A DNA stretch of 63,790 bases. It comes from Acidocella sp. GTDB lineage: Bacteria > Pseudomonadota > Alphaproteobacteria > Acetobacterales > Acetobacteraceae. Below are positions 17,863 to 27,192 of this stretch, in pieces. Location of the stretch: positions 1-63,790 of the forward strand of contig JARLIK010000033.1 of assembly GCA_031291755.1 (NCBI GenBank). The letters are read 5' to 3'. The notes beneath the pieces were generated by a model. It was not told the origin of the DNA and did no database searches. It was given only the letters and a program-made list of their open reading frames with translations. The position numbers and the translations under genes were made by a program. How positions within the stretch are numbered: the first letter of the stretch is position 1; each line of letters opens with the position of its first letter.

Positions 17863-18903
17863 TTAGAACCGGCTGCTCGGGTCTTCGCCATCGTTGCGAA
17901 GATTACTGATCAGATCTGGGTTGAATTGATTATGTAATTGCGTCCAACTGGTTTGCTGGCCCGCCGTCACCACGATATCACGCAGCAAGAACCCGCCAAC
18001 CAGCACCAGCACCGAGGCAAAGCTGGCCACCACCATGAACGAACGCCGCCACATCGCCGCTTCCAGCAGCAGCGGCAGACCAAGCCCGAAGCCAACGAAC
18101 CCAGTCCAGAACAGCATCGCACCGTCGCCGCCCAGTAGATATGCCACCGCCCCTTGCTGCATGGCATTGCCATTCAGCATGTCGATCAACAACAAACCAA
18201 GCAAGGTCAGTTCAGCCAGGATCAACCCCAGATCGATCCGCCCGAACAAATGCCGCTCGTGCGCCGTCCCGGCGCCCAAAATCATCATCGCCGCACCAGT
18301 TGACAGGCCGGAGACCAGGAATAGCGGCCCCAGTAGCGCCGAATGCCAGAACGGCCGGCTATTGAAACTGGACAAGAGAATACCAGTATAAATGCACAGC
18401 GCGATCCCCAGCCCGATGCTCAACGCAGCTGCGGGCCGCCGTAAGAAAAAGCAAAGTTTGAACACCGGCTGCACCAGCGGCTTACCCACCACCGGCAAAT
18501 TCAGCAGCCATCTTGTCAGTGCCGGAAACCCCAACGGCAAGCCCGCCAGCGTCAGCACAATGATGGCCGGAAATACCAGCAGCAAAATCCACGCCCCCCA
18601 GGACATCGGCGAGGTGACATGTAAAATTGAGTAAAACCGCCACACATGCAGCGGGCGCTCAAGGTCGGAGAACAAGGCTGTCATGCCGACCGAGAGCGCG
18701 ATAAACCCAACCAAAGGGGCGCGGTTGACGGCAAATGGTGTTTGCTCGTCGCGCCCGGTTATCAGCGCCCAGCCGGAGAACACCATGATACCACCCGTGA
18801 ACCCGCCAAGAAACAAATAGATCGCAATCTGCCAGCCCCAGATGGCCAGTTGCGGCACCACTCTGGCATTGGCCATAACACTTGCGAGAACCTCTTCATG
18901 CAT
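17863..18903 (-). CDS. psrC: NrfD/PsrC-type membrane quinone subunit
   Basis: A 346-residue polytopic protein with about eight to ten hydrophobic helices (QIAIYLFLGGFTGGIMVFSGWA; AWILLLVFPAIIVLTLAG and others), typical of the PsrC/NrfD family that exchanges electrons with quinones for a periplasmic molybdoenzyme. The start at 18903 (MHEEVL) follows AAGGAAA and lies 16 bases after psrB. Reaction direction (sulfur/polysulfide reduction with quinol, or oxidation) cannot be decided from sequence. It is the third gene of the FNR-boxed psr operon. Confidence 0.9.
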   Translation of the reverse strand: MHEEVLASVMANARVVPQLAIWGWQIAIYLFLGGFTGGIMVFSGWALITGRDEQTPFAVNRAPLVGFIALSVGMTALFSDLERPLHVWRFYSILHVTSPMSWGAWILLLVFPAIIVLTLAGLPLGFPALTRWLLNLPVVGKPLVQPVFKLCFFLRRPAAALSIGLGIALCIYTGILLSSFNSRPFWHSALLGPLFLVSGLSTGAAMMILGAGTAHERHLFGRIDLGLILAELTLLGLLLIDMLNGNAMQQGAVAYLLGGDGAMLFWTGFVGFGLGLPLLLEAAMWRRSFMVVASFASVLVLVGGFLLRDIVVTAGQQTSWTQLHNQFNPDLISNLRNDGEDPSSRF

Positions 18904-18919
18904 GATCAGGTTTCCTTGG

Positions 18920-19462
18920 TTAACGCAGATAAAACACATTCGGCTCGTTGCCGGTTTCAGGATTCAGCGAGTAGGATTCACGGCTTTCCAATAGTTGGAA
19001 GACCTCGCTGGTCGGATCGTCGAGCCGGCCGAAATGCATGGCCTTAGCAGGACAAACCGCCACGCAAGCGGGATCCAGCCCATATTGCACCCGATGCACA
19101 CAGAAAGTGCATTTTCCGATGTAGCCTTCCGGCTGCATGATCAGCCGCGCATCGTATGGGCACGCTGCGATACAAGCCTTGCAGCCGGTGCAGCGCGATG
19201 CATCCACCACCACGATATTGCTGTCATTCCAATACTGGCTGGCCCCGGTGGGGCAGGCCGTGACGCAAGTCGCGCGCGAACAATGGTTGCAACGCTCCGA
19301 GCGGAACTCGGTTTTCAACTCCGGATAGCGCCCGGTGGTAACTTCCACCACCCAGTCGAAGCACAGCCCTTCCGGAACATTATTCTCCATCCGGCAGGCA
19401 TCCACGCAATCGGTGCAGCCGATACAGGTCTTGGTGTCAATCACCATAACATAATGCGCCAT
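18920..19462 (-). CDS. psrB: Four-cluster ferredoxin subunit (PsrB/PhsB-like)
   Basis: A 180-residue iron-sulfur protein with sixteen cluster-type cysteines arranged as in PsrB: CIGCTDCVDAC, CNHCSRATCVTAC, CTGCKACIAAC and CTFC...CVAVC. It passes electrons between the molybdopterin subunit and the membrane subunit. There is no signal peptide, so export would depend on the twin-arginine signal of PsrA, as usual for the family. Its ATG overlaps the psrA stop by one base, indicating translational coupling. Confidence 0.93.
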   Translation of the reverse strand: MAHYVMVIDTKTCIGCTDCVDACRMENNVPEGLCFDWVVEVTTGRYPELKTEFRSERCNHCSRATCVTACPTGASQYWNDSNIVVVDASRCTGCKACIAACPYDARLIMQPEGYIGKCTFCVHRVQYGLDPACVAVCPAKAMHFGRLDDPTSEVFQLLESRESYSLNPETGNEPNVFYLR

Positions 19463-21657
19463 TATGCAGCCTCCTTCCGGAAGGTTACGAAGTTGCCGCG
19501 CATCCCGGTGCCGCCCATGATCGGATCATATAGAACCCGCGTCATCAACGCGGAGTCATCGGCCCCCCTGCCATAAGCCAAGGTCAGACCTGCCGCCGTA
19601 TGGCCAAAACCATGCACCATCCAGACCGAATCCGGCCTGATACGTTCGGTGATCCGTACGCGCACCTTGTTGCTCACCACCCCATCCTGATTCACCAACT
19701 GGACATAACTCTCATTATCTATGGCAAACTGCATGGCGGTATCGGGGTGAATCCAAACCAGATTCTCCGGCATCAGCTGATACAGCACCGGATTGTTCTG
19801 TGTCCGGCTGAAAGAATGCTGCGGTGCGCGGCCATAATTGAGATGGAAGAACCCATCCGGCCGTTGCGCATGACGGGTAAAGCGCGGCAGCGCATCAAAC
19901 CCGGCATCCGCCAGAGCCTGCGAATAAAGCTCGATCTTGCCGCTCGGCGTTTGCAAATTTAGCGGTGCACCCGGCGTGAGGTAAAGCGGCGTTTTGCGCG
20001 GATATGGCTTCAGCCCAAGCGTCTGCATCTCGGTGAGCGAACTGCCCACTTGCTTTAGCTGCCAATCGATCACTTCCGTATAATCATTCCACGGGAAATA
20101 TTTATCCAGCCCAAGCCGATGTCCGAGTTGTTTAGCTATCCACCAGCCAGGTTTTGAATCACCCTGTACCGGCAGCGCCGGAGCACGCAGGGCAATGCAC
20201 GGATCACGTTCGGATTCAGACCGCAGCGGGTCATAGCGTTCCAGATATGAGCATTCCGGCAGCACCACATCGGCAAACCCCGTCATCTCCGAGGGTTGCA
20301 CATCAACCACCACCAGCAAATCCAGCGCCTGCGCCGCCTTGGTCAAGGTCGCCCGTGAATTAGGCATGGTCATCGGCAGATTCGTATCATACACGATCAT
20401 GGCTTTATAATACGCATCCGAACCCACCATATTGTCCAACATGACGTTGGTAACGCCCTGCCCGGCCAACGGAAATTTTGAAATCGTAATATCGCGCCAG
20501 GATTTTTTCGGAACCGGATAGGCTGGCAGCGGAAATTCCGGCAAAGCCACACTCTCCGGCATATAATAGCCGCCCTTCTGTCCCCATATGCCGAGCAGGC
20601 CAGCCAGTATCGCGACCGCGCGAGCACGCTGCGTGTCATCGCCCCACCACACTGTATGGCGGCCTGGATGGATAACAGTCGCCGGCGCCGAAGCCGCCAT
20701 GATTCGCGCCGTCTGTCGAATCACATCGGCCGTAATGCCCGTTTCCACATACGCCCATTCCGGCGTGAAGGGTGCTATATAGGCTGCCAGAGCATTAAAG
20801 CCGACGGTATTGAGATTGATATAATCAGCGTCGTACAGACGCTCGGCGAGAATCACGTTTGTCCAAGCCAGCAACAGAGCAATGTCTGTGCCAGGGCGAA
20901 TCGGCAGCCAATATTTTGCCTTGCCGGCCGCTACCGAGAATCGCGGATCAACCGTGATGATGGTGGCGTCATTCCGGATAGCGTCAGCAAATGTCCGCAC
21001 CTGGCTATTGTGTAAATTCTCGCCCAAATGCGTGCCGATCAACACTACGCATTTGGCGTTTTCCATGTCGGTCTGTTCGGGCGACGCAATACCCTCACCG
21101 AAGGTGAAGTAAAACCCAGTATCGCGCGGGCCACGGCATTGCGCGAACGCCGGTTCTGAAATGCTGTCGCTGCCAAAAGCCTTGGTTAAATGCACAAAAT
21201 GCTCGGCCCCCGGGCCATGTACGAGTGTGGCGAGCGCCTCCGGACCATGCTCCTTGGCGACTTTTTCAAGCCGCCCGGCAATGAATCCCAGCGCGTCATC
21301 CCAGCTCACCACATCAAACTGCTGCGAGCCGCCGCGGTTAACCCGCAACAACGGCTTGATCAAACGGTTCGGATCATAATAGGCGCCCAGCCCGGCGGTG
21401 CCACGCGTACAGAGACGGCCCATCGAGTGCGGATCATCCGGATGGCCGGTGATTTTCCATGGCTCGCCGTCACGCACATGCACCTGACCCGCACAGGACC
21501 AGAAACACATATTGCAAACTGTTGGCTTAATCGTTGCCGGGCCAGCCGTCATCAACCGTTGCCACTCGGCAGGCTGGCTGCAACCAGCCAGCGAGGGCCC
21601 CAGTAACGCACTGGCGCCGGCAATCGCATTTAGCCTCAGAAAATCGCGGCGCTGCAT
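19462..21657 (-). CDS. psrA: Molybdopterin oxidoreductase, polysulfide/thiosulfate/sulfur reductase-type catalytic subunit
   Basis: A 731-residue DMSO-reductase-family protein. The N-terminus has a twin-arginine signal (RRDFLRL) followed by LAGC at residue 26, perhaps also a lipidation site. The FeS0 cluster motif is Cys48-x2-Cys51-x3-Cys55-x27-Cys83, and Cys174 (AQCRGPRD) sits where PsrA/PhsA proteins have the Mo-ligating Cys. Length matches PsrA/PhsA/SreA rather than the longer SoeA. It is exported as a complex with PsrB and anchored by PsrC. With hydrogenase genes near by, sulfur- or polysulfide-dependent H2 oxidation is possible. An FNR-type box lies 58 bases upstream of the ATG. Confidence 0.9.
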   Translation of the reverse strand: MQRRDFLRLNAIAGASALLGPSLAGCSQPAEWQRLMTAGPATIKPTVCNMCFWSCAGQVHVRDGEPWKITGHPDDPHSMGRLCTRGTAGLGAYYDPNRLIKPLLRVNRGGSQQFDVVSWDDALGFIAGRLEKVAKEHGPEALATLVHGPGAEHFVHLTKAFGSDSISEPAFAQCRGPRDTGFYFTFGEGIASPEQTDMENAKCVVLIGTHLGENLHNSQVRTFADAIRNDATIITVDPRFSVAAGKAKYWLPIRPGTDIALLLAWTNVILAERLYDADYINLNTVGFNALAAYIAPFTPEWAYVETGITADVIRQTARIMAASAPATVIHPGRHTVWWGDDTQRARAVAILAGLLGIWGQKGGYYMPESVALPEFPLPAYPVPKKSWRDITISKFPLAGQGVTNVMLDNMVGSDAYYKAMIVYDTNLPMTMPNSRATLTKAAQALDLLVVVDVQPSEMTGFADVVLPECSYLERYDPLRSESERDPCIALRAPALPVQGDSKPGWWIAKQLGHRLGLDKYFPWNDYTEVIDWQLKQVGSSLTEMQTLGLKPYPRKTPLYLTPGAPLNLQTPSGKIELYSQALADAGFDALPRFTRHAQRPDGFFHLNYGRAPQHSFSRTQNNPVLYQLMPENLVWIHPDTAMQFAIDNESYVQLVNQDGVVSNKVRVRITERIRPDSVWMVHGFGHTAAGLTLAYGRGADDSALMTRVLYDPIMGGTGMRGNFVTFRKEAA

Positions 21658-21715
21658 ATCTCACACCTTGAGCTGTTCCACGACCCAGTTAGACCGTCAT
21701 GGACACGCTGCGTCA

Positions 21716-21729
21716 TTGATCTAGGTCAA
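21716..21729. promoter_or_regulatory. FNR/FixK-type box upstream of psrABC
   Basis: TTGAT-CTAG-GTCAA, 58 bases before the psrA ATG on the minus strand. A -10-like TCTAAC (complement of 21688-21693) lies about 22 bases further toward psrA, a class II activator geometry. The exported sulfurtransferase gene starts 143 bases away on the other side and may share it. Confidence 0.7.
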
Positions 21730-21872
21730 TGTGAAGCCTGCAAAAAGCTGCTCTTAAAATAAACAGGTTTCGTGTGGGGTGCGCTGCGCCGCGATATTTG
21801 GACGGCAGTTGTTTCCCGTGCGGCCTTCCCGTGAGTTTTGGCAATTAAGCCATATCGTCAAGGAGTTTTAGA

Positions 21873-22823
21873 ATGTTCACGAAAATCCGGTCAACTCTTT
21901 TCGCTGGCGTATGCGCCGCAGCGCTTGCCACTAGTGCCGCCCCGGCGGCTCTAGCGCAACAGCCGGCCGCCCCCCTGGTGACGCCCGCTTGGCTGCTGGC
22001 CAACCTGCACCAGCCTGGACTCGTGGTGGTTGAAGTGTACGACAATGATTCGCAGCAGCCGGCGTTTGCGGCTGAGCATATACCTGGCGCGGTATTCACC
22101 GGCTTTCTCGACGACAATTGGCGGGTAACCCGCGACAATGTTCCTCAAATGCTGCCGCCTGATGACGTGATCGGCAAGGTGATTGGCGGCTTCGGCATTA
22201 GCAATAATAGCCGGGTCGTTCTGGTACCCGCCGGCGCCACGACTGGTGACTTTAATGCGACAACGCGAATTTATTGGACCTTGCGCATCGAAGGCCAGGA
22301 AAATGTCTCGATCCTGAATGGCGGCGATCATGCTTGGCTTGCCAACTCAGCCGACCCGGTGGCGACAGGTGCGGTGACGCCCGTCGCAGCGACATTCACG
22401 GCGCATTATAACCCCGCCCTGTTTGCTACCGGCGCCCAAATCGCCGCGAATTTAACAACACACGACCGGCAGATGGTGGATGCTAGGCCGCCAGCACAAT
22501 ACGACGGTAAGGTAAAATCGCCCGTGGCAGCGAAAGCCGGTACCATTCCAGGTGCTCTCAATCTGCCAACCGGCGCGTTGGAGACCGCCGACCTTGAAGG
22601 TGTTCTGGACAAACCTGCCCTGCTTGCAGCACTTGCCAAAGCTGGCGTTTCAACCGCCAAGCCCACTTTCACCTTCTGCAATACGGGCCACCTCGCCTCC
22701 GCCGATTGGTTCATTCTGCATGAAGTATTGAACGTCAAAGACGTGGCACTGTATGACGGCTCAATGGCAGAGTGGACGCAAAACCCGGCACACCCGGTTG
22801 TAGCCGGCAACTCAGCGTTCTGA
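21873..22823 (+). CDS. Exported two-domain thiosulfate sulfurtransferase (copy A)
   Basis: A 316-residue protein with a Sec-type signal peptide (TLFAGVCAAALATSAAPAALAQ) and two rhodanese domains. The N-terminal domain is non-catalytic (LVPAGATTGDF at the loop) and the C-terminal one has Cys269 in FCNTGHLAS, the usual CxxGxxA pattern of periplasmic enzymes. It would move sulfane sulfur from thiosulfate or polysulfide in the periplasm. AAGGAG precedes the ATG. It forms a two-gene unit with the next gene, and both have paralogs together at 56984-60039. It is divergent from psrA, with an FNR-type box between. Confidence 0.9.
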   Translation: MFTKIRSTLFAGVCAAALATSAAPAALAQQPAAPLVTPAWLLANLHQPGLVVVEVYDNDSQQPAFAAEHIPGAVFTGFLDDNWRVTRDNVPQMLPPDDVIGKVIGGFGISNNSRVVLVPAGATTGDFNATTRIYWTLRIEGQENVSILNGGDHAWLANSADPVATGAVTPVAATFTAHYNPALFATGAQIAANLTTHDRQMVDARPPAQYDGKVKSPVAAKAGTIPGALNLPTGALETADLEGVLDKPALLAALAKAGVSTAKPTFTFCNTGHLASADWFILHEVLNVKDVALYDGSMAEWTQNPAHPVVAGNSAF

Positions 22824-22832
22824 GGACCAGCC

Positions 22833-23447
22833 ATGGCCGCCGCAGGTTTAGCCCAGCCGCCTTCGACTTTGGACGCTACCTACATCGTAACGCAGGTAGC
22901 GGCATGGGCGGCGGTTGGGCAGAGCGCACCCTCGCGCCTGCTGGGCGGCGCTCAAGGCTTTGTTGAATGGGCGCACTATCCCCAGCCGGATTCGGTTGAT
23001 CTGCAATCCGGCTGGCGATTTTACTATCATGCTCATCCGCCGGAACAGCGGATGGAATCCGAGCATGGGCATTTTCACGTTTTTGTTCCGGCGCCTGATG
23101 AGCAATTTTCACACCTCATCGGCATCTCTGTCAGCAACCGGGGTTTCCCGATCCGGCTGTTCACTACCAATCGCTGGGTAACCGGTGAATTGTGGCAGCC
23201 CGCTGAAAAACTTGAAGATTTCCTTGAAAGCCCTGCACTGGCGCACGCGCCGCCACAGGATGTCGCAAAATGGCTTGAACAGATCATCGTTTTGTTCAAG
23301 CCCGAGATCAGAAACCTGATCCGCGCCCGCGATGCCCGTATGGCGCGGGCTGGCACCCACAAGCTAGACGACCACCGGCTGCGGATGCCCTCACAATTGC
23401 GAATTAATCTCATACGGAAACTGAGCCAGTCTAATCTTGTTTTGTAA
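22833..23447 (+). CDS. Conserved hypothetical protein with HAHP and GHFH motifs (copy A)
   Basis: A 204-residue protein I cannot assign to a characterised family (from memory perhaps the one listed as DUF6969). It has no signal peptide. His66 and His68 (YYHAHP), His80 and His82 (GHFHVFVP) and His94 (FSHLIGIS) are all kept in the paralog at 56984-57604, along with WxFYYHAHP, RLFTTNxWVTGE and WQPAE. The histidine pattern suggests metal binding. It starts 9 bases after the exported sulfurtransferase gene; the paralog is likewise in a sulfurtransferase operon, so a sulfur-related role is inferred. A cytoplasmic location is expected. Confidence 0.75.
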   Translation: MAAAGLAQPPSTLDATYIVTQVAAWAAVGQSAPSRLLGGAQGFVEWAHYPQPDSVDLQSGWRFYYHAHPPEQRMESEHGHFHVFVPAPDEQFSHLIGISVSNRGFPIRLFTTNRWVTGELWQPAEKLEDFLESPALAHAPPQDVAKWLEQIIVLFKPEIRNLIRARDARMARAGTHKLDDHRLRMPSQLRINLIRKLSQSNLVL

Positions 23448-23462
23448 CGAGATCCGGTTTCG

Positions 23463-23476
23463 TTGATCTAAATCAA
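23463..23476. promoter_or_regulatory. FNR/FixK-type box upstream of hupS
   Basis: TTGAT-CTAA-ATCAA is a perfect dyad match to the FNR/FixK consensus, 109 bases before the hupS start codon. CACTAG about 24 bases downstream could be the -10, the spacing expected for a class II activated promoter. Confidence 0.72.
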
Positions 23477-23585
23477 TGCCGTAATCGGCAATCTTTCCCA
23501 CACTAGAACCCTCATATGGTCGCTGAGCGATTCTTGACTGCCCGACGCGGCCTATAACAGCGGCTTACAATTAAGGAGAGCCAGG

Positions 23586-24695
23586 GTGACGCTAAATACA
23601 CAGACATTCTACGAGCTGATGCGGGCGCAAGGCACCAGCCGCCGCTCGTTTCTGAAATTCTGTAGCCTGACCGCAGCGGCCCTCGGGCTGGAGCCTGCGT
23701 ATGCCAATTCTATTGCCTACGCGATGGAAACCAAGCCGCGATTGCCAGTGCTATGGATGCATGGCTTGGAATGCACCTGCTGTTCGGAGTCCTTTATCCG
23801 TTCCGGAAATCCGCTCTCGAGCGACGTGATTTTGAAAATGATCTCGCTCGATTACGACGATACATTGATGGCCGCTGCCGGTGAGCAGGCGGACGCAATT
23901 CTTAATGAAATTCCGGCAAAATACCCAGGCGAATATATTCTCGCCGTGGAAGGCAATCCGCCACTGAATGAAGATGGCATGTATTGCATCGTCGGCGGCC
24001 AGCCGTTTGTTGAAAAATTGAAGGCTGTCGCAGCGAACGCCAAGGCCGTTATCGCCTGGGGGGCTTGCGCCTCCTGGGGCTGCGTACAGGCGGCACGACC
24101 CAATCCGACGAACGCGGTGCCAATTGATAAGGTTATTACCGACAAGCCAATCATCAAAGTGCCTGGCTGCCCGCCGATCGCCGAAGTGATGACGGGTGTG
24201 ATCAGCTATATCCTCACCTTCAACAAACTGCCTGAACTTGATAGCCGTGGCCGTCCGGTGATGTTCTATGGCCAGCGGATTCACGATAAATGCTATCGCC
24301 GCCCGCACTTCGATGCTGGCGAGTTCGTGCAATCCTGGGATGATGAAGGGGCGCGGGCCGGCTACTGCCTGTATAAAATGGGTTGCAAAGGGCCGACCAC
24401 CTACAATGCCTGCTCGACCATCCGCTGGAATGGCGGCGTGTCGTTCCCCATTCAAGCCGGCCATGGCTGCATCGGTTGCTCGGAAGATAATTTCTGGGAC
24501 AATGGCCCATTCTACAAACGCCTCTCATATGTCGGCGCTGGACTTGGCGTTGAGGCCACGGCGGATGAAATTGGCCTTATTGGTGCTGCAGCCGCCGGTG
24601 CGGGTGTTGCCGTCCATGCAGGCTTAAGTGCTGTCAAACAATATAATCGCAAAAAACCCGAACCGCCGGTCGCGCCGAAGGGAGACCAGTCATGA
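23586..24695 (+). CDS. hupS: NiFe uptake hydrogenase small subunit, O2-tolerant type
   Basis: A 369-residue precursor starting at GTG 23586 (AAGGAG upstream). A twin-arginine signal (SRRSFLK) exports the dimer; a C-terminal hydrophobic helix anchors it in the membrane. Six cysteines surround the proximal cluster: 63, 65, 66, 161, 166 and 195. These are a uniform offset from 17, 19, 20, 115, 120 and 149 of the Ralstonia membrane-bound hydrogenase, so the 4Fe-3S cluster of O2-tolerant (group 1d) enzymes is expected. It carries electrons from the NiFe site to the cytochrome b subunit. First gene of hupSLCDGHI-hypAB; overlaps hupL by 4 bases. Confidence 0.97.
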   Translation: MTLNTQTFYELMRAQGTSRRSFLKFCSLTAAALGLEPAYANSIAYAMETKPRLPVLWMHGLECTCCSESFIRSGNPLSSDVILKMISLDYDDTLMAAAGEQADAILNEIPAKYPGEYILAVEGNPPLNEDGMYCIVGGQPFVEKLKAVAANAKAVIAWGACASWGCVQAARPNPTNAVPIDKVITDKPIIKVPGCPPIAEVMTGVISYILTFNKLPELDSRGRPVMFYGQRIHDKCYRRPHFDAGEFVQSWDDEGARAGYCLYKMGCKGPTTYNACSTIRWNGGVSFPIQAGHGCIGCSEDNFWDNGPFYKRLSYVGAGLGVEATADEIGLIGAAAAGAGVAVHAGLSAVKQYNRKKPEPPVAPKGDQS

Positions 24696-26485
24696 ATTTC
24701 GCTACACCGAACGGTTTTAATCTAGACGACAGTGGCCGCCGCATGGTGGTCGATCCGGTTACCCGCATTGAAGGCCATATGCGCTGCGAGGTGAACCTCG
24801 ATTCCAATAACGTCATCCGCAATGCGGTGTCCTCTGGCACCATGTGGCGCGGGCTTGAGATTATTCTCAAAGGCCGCGACCCGCGCGATGCCTGGGCGTT
24901 CTGTGAGCGCATCTGCGGCGTTTGCACCGGCACCCACGCGCTGGCTTCGGTGCGCACCGTGGAAAACGCGCTGGGCATCAAAATCCCCAGCAACGCCAAC
25001 ATTATCCGTAACCTGATGCAGGCTACGTTATATGCACAGGACCATCTGGTGCATTTCTACCATCTGCACGCGCTCGACTGGGTGGATGTGGTCAGCGCTC
25101 TGAAGGCCGACCCAAAAGCCACTAGCGCCCTGGCGCAAAGCATCTCACCTTGGCCGAATTCCTCGCCTGGCTATTTCTCGGATGTGCTGGCCAAGCTGCA
25201 ACGTTTTGTCGCCTCCGGCCAGCTTGGGCCGTTCATGAACGGCTATTGGGGCAACCCGGCCTATTTGCTGCCGCCTGAAGCCAATTTGATGGCGGTCGCG
25301 CATTATCTTGAAGCGCTCGATTTCCAGCGCGAGATCGTGAAAATCCACACCGTGTTCGGCGGCAAGAACCCGCACCCGAACTGGCTGGTGGGCGGCATGG
25401 CCTGCGCGATCAATCTCGATGCGCCAATGGCCGCTGGCGCTCCGGTAAATATGGTGCAGTTGAATCTGGTCTCGGACATTATTGATCGGACCATCCAGTT
25501 TATTGATCAGGTGTACATCCCCGACCTCACCGCCATCGCCAGCTTCTATAAGGGCTGGGATTTTGGCGGCGGGCTGGCTGGTAAGAACATCCTTAGTTAC
25601 GGCGAGTTCCCCAGCAAAGCCAATGATTATTCTAACGACAGCCTGCTGATGCCGCGCGGCGCCATCATCAACGGCAATCTGAATGAAATCCATGATGTTG
25701 ACCTGACCGATCCTGATCAGGTGCAAGAATTTGTCGATCACTCCTGGTACAGCTACCCGGATGAAGCCAAGGGTCTGCACCCGTGGTCAGGCATCACCGA
25801 GCCGAACTTCGTGCTGGGGGAAAAGACCATCGGCACCAAGACCAACATCAAACAGCTCGATGAAAGTGCCAAATATTCCTTCATCAAGGCCGCCCGCTGG
25901 CGCGGCATTGCCATGGAAGTCGGGCCGCTGTCACGCTTCACCCTCGGCTACGCCAAGGGCATGTCAGAGTTCAAGGACCCGGTGGACAAACTGCTCACCG
26001 ACCTCAAACTCCCCATCGCAGCTTTGTTCACCACTTTGGGCCGTACCGCTGCCCGCGGGCTGGAGGCTTCCTGGGCGGCGCATCAGATGCGCAGCTTCTT
26101 CAACCAGCTGATGGCCAACCTTGCCGCTGGCGATACGGCTACTGCCAATACCGACATGTGGGAGCCCTCAACCTGGCCGGCGGATGCCAAGGGCGTTGGT
26201 TTCGCCGAAGCGCCGCGTGGTGCTCTGGGCCATTGGATTCACATCAAGGATGCCAAGATCGAATCTTATCAGGCGGTGGTGCCCACCACCTGGAACGGTT
26301 CGCCGCGTGATCCCTCAGGTGCCATCGGTGCTTTTGAAGCAGCCCTTCTGAATACACCGCTGGCCGATGCCAACCAGCCGCTCGAAATTCTGCGCACACT
26401 GCATAGTTTCGACCCCTGCTTGGCCTGTTCCACCCATGTCATCGCGCCAGATGGCGGCGAGTTGATCAGCGTGAAGGTCCGGTAG
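24692..26485 (+). CDS. hupL: NiFe uptake hydrogenase large subunit
   Basis: A 597-residue catalytic subunit that oxidises H2. NiFe ligands are Cys75 and Cys78 ([11 protein letters not shown]) and Cys576 and Cys579 (DPCLACSTH). After His582 there is a 15-residue C-terminal extension, which the HupD protease removes after nickel insertion. The N-terminal [11 protein letters not shown] motif is typical. The ATG overlaps the hupS stop (ATGA). Exported with HupS by the Tat system to the periplasmic face. Confidence 0.97.
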   Translation: MNFATPNGFNLDDSGRRMVVDPVTRIEGHMRCEVNLDSNNVIRNAVSSGTMWRGLEIILKGRDPRDAWAFCERICGVCTGTHALASVRTVENALGIKIPSNANIIRNLMQATLYAQDHLVHFYHLHALDWVDVVSALKADPKATSALAQSISPWPNSSPGYFSDVLAKLQRFVASGQLGPFMNGYWGNPAYLLPPEANLMAVAHYLEALDFQREIVKIHTVFGGKNPHPNWLVGGMACAINLDAPMAAGAPVNMVQLNLVSDIIDRTIQFIDQVYIPDLTAIASFYKGWDFGGGLAGKNILSYGEFPSKANDYSNDSLLMPRGAIINGNLNEIHDVDLTDPDQVQEFVDHSWYSYPDEAKGLHPWSGITEPNFVLGEKTIGTKTNIKQLDESAKYSFIKAARWRGIAMEVGPLSRFTLGYAKGMSEFKDPVDKLLTDLKLPIAALFTTLGRTAARGLEASWAAHQMRSFFNQLMANLAAGDTATANTDMWEPSTWPADAKGVGFAEAPRGALGHWIHIKDAKIESYQAVVPTTWNGSPRDPSGAIGAFEAALLNTPLADANQPLEILRTLHSFDPCLACSTHVIAPDGGELISVKVR

Positions 26486-26487
26486 CC

Positions 26488-27192
26488 ATGGACGCACAAG
26501 TAACACCTGCCCCCGAAGTAACCGCACCGGTCTATGTCTATGAGCTACCGGTGCGGCTCTGGCACTGGATTACCGCGCTCGCGATTACGATACTTGCAGT
26601 CACAGGTTTTTTGATCGGTAACCCTGCTTGGCCGCTGATCACCGGCGAGCCGTATAACCATTACATCATGGGCGATATCCGGTTTATTCATTTCACTGCC
26701 GGCTACGTGCTGGCGATTGGAATGCTGGTGCGTATCTACTGGGCGTTTGCCGGCAATACCTACGCGCGGGAAATTTTCATGCCGCATGTATGGAAACGTG
26801 AGTGGCGCAGCTCGTTTTTACGCACCATCCGCTGGTATCTGCTGATCGAACCTGAAACCGCCAAGGAAGTGGGCCACAACCCGCTGGCGCAAGTGGCGAT
26901 GTTCACCATGTTCCTGCTGGGCGTGCTCTTCCAAATCGTCACCGGCTTCGCGCTGTATGGCGAGGGCACCGGTCCCGGCTCCTGGGCCAACATCGTATTC
27001 TCTAGCTGGGTAATCCCTGCCTTCGGCAGCAGCCAGGATGTCCATACTTGGCACCATCTTGGCATGTGGTACTTGGTGATTTTCGTGATGATCCATGTTT
27101 ATATGGCCATCCGCGAAGACATCATGTCGCGCCAGACCATCATCAGCACGATGGTCAATGGCTGGCGTTTCTTTAAGGATAATCGTCCGTGA
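26488..27192 (+). CDS. hupC: Hydrogenase cytochrome b subunit
   Basis: A 234-residue integral membrane protein with four helices in the order of HupC/HyaC cytochromes b. Histidines in LPVRLWHWITALAI, IRFIHFTAGYVLAIG and HTWHHLGMWYLVIFVMIHVYMAIRED serve as the haem ligands. It anchors HupSL and passes electrons to the quinone pool. It starts 2 bases after hupL and overlaps hupD by 4 bases. Confidence 0.95.
   Translation: MDAQVTPAPEVTAPVYVYELPVRLWHWITALAITILAVTGFLIGNPAWPLITGEPYNHYIMGDIRFIHFTAGYVLAIGMLVRIYWAFAGNTYAREIFMPHVWKREWRSSFLRTIRWYLLIEPETAKEVGHNPLAQVAMFTMFLLGVLFQIVTGFALYGEGTGPGSWANIVFSSWVIPAFGSSQDVHTWHHLGMWYLVIFVMIHVYMAIREDIMSRQTIISTMVNGWRFFKDNRP

Noticed and set aside
19462..21657. SoeA-type cytoplasmic sulfite dehydrogenase as identity of the molybdoenzyme
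   Set aside because: The protein is shorter (731 residues) and has a twin-arginine signal, while SoeA is longer and cytoplasmic; PsrA/PhsA/SreA fits better.
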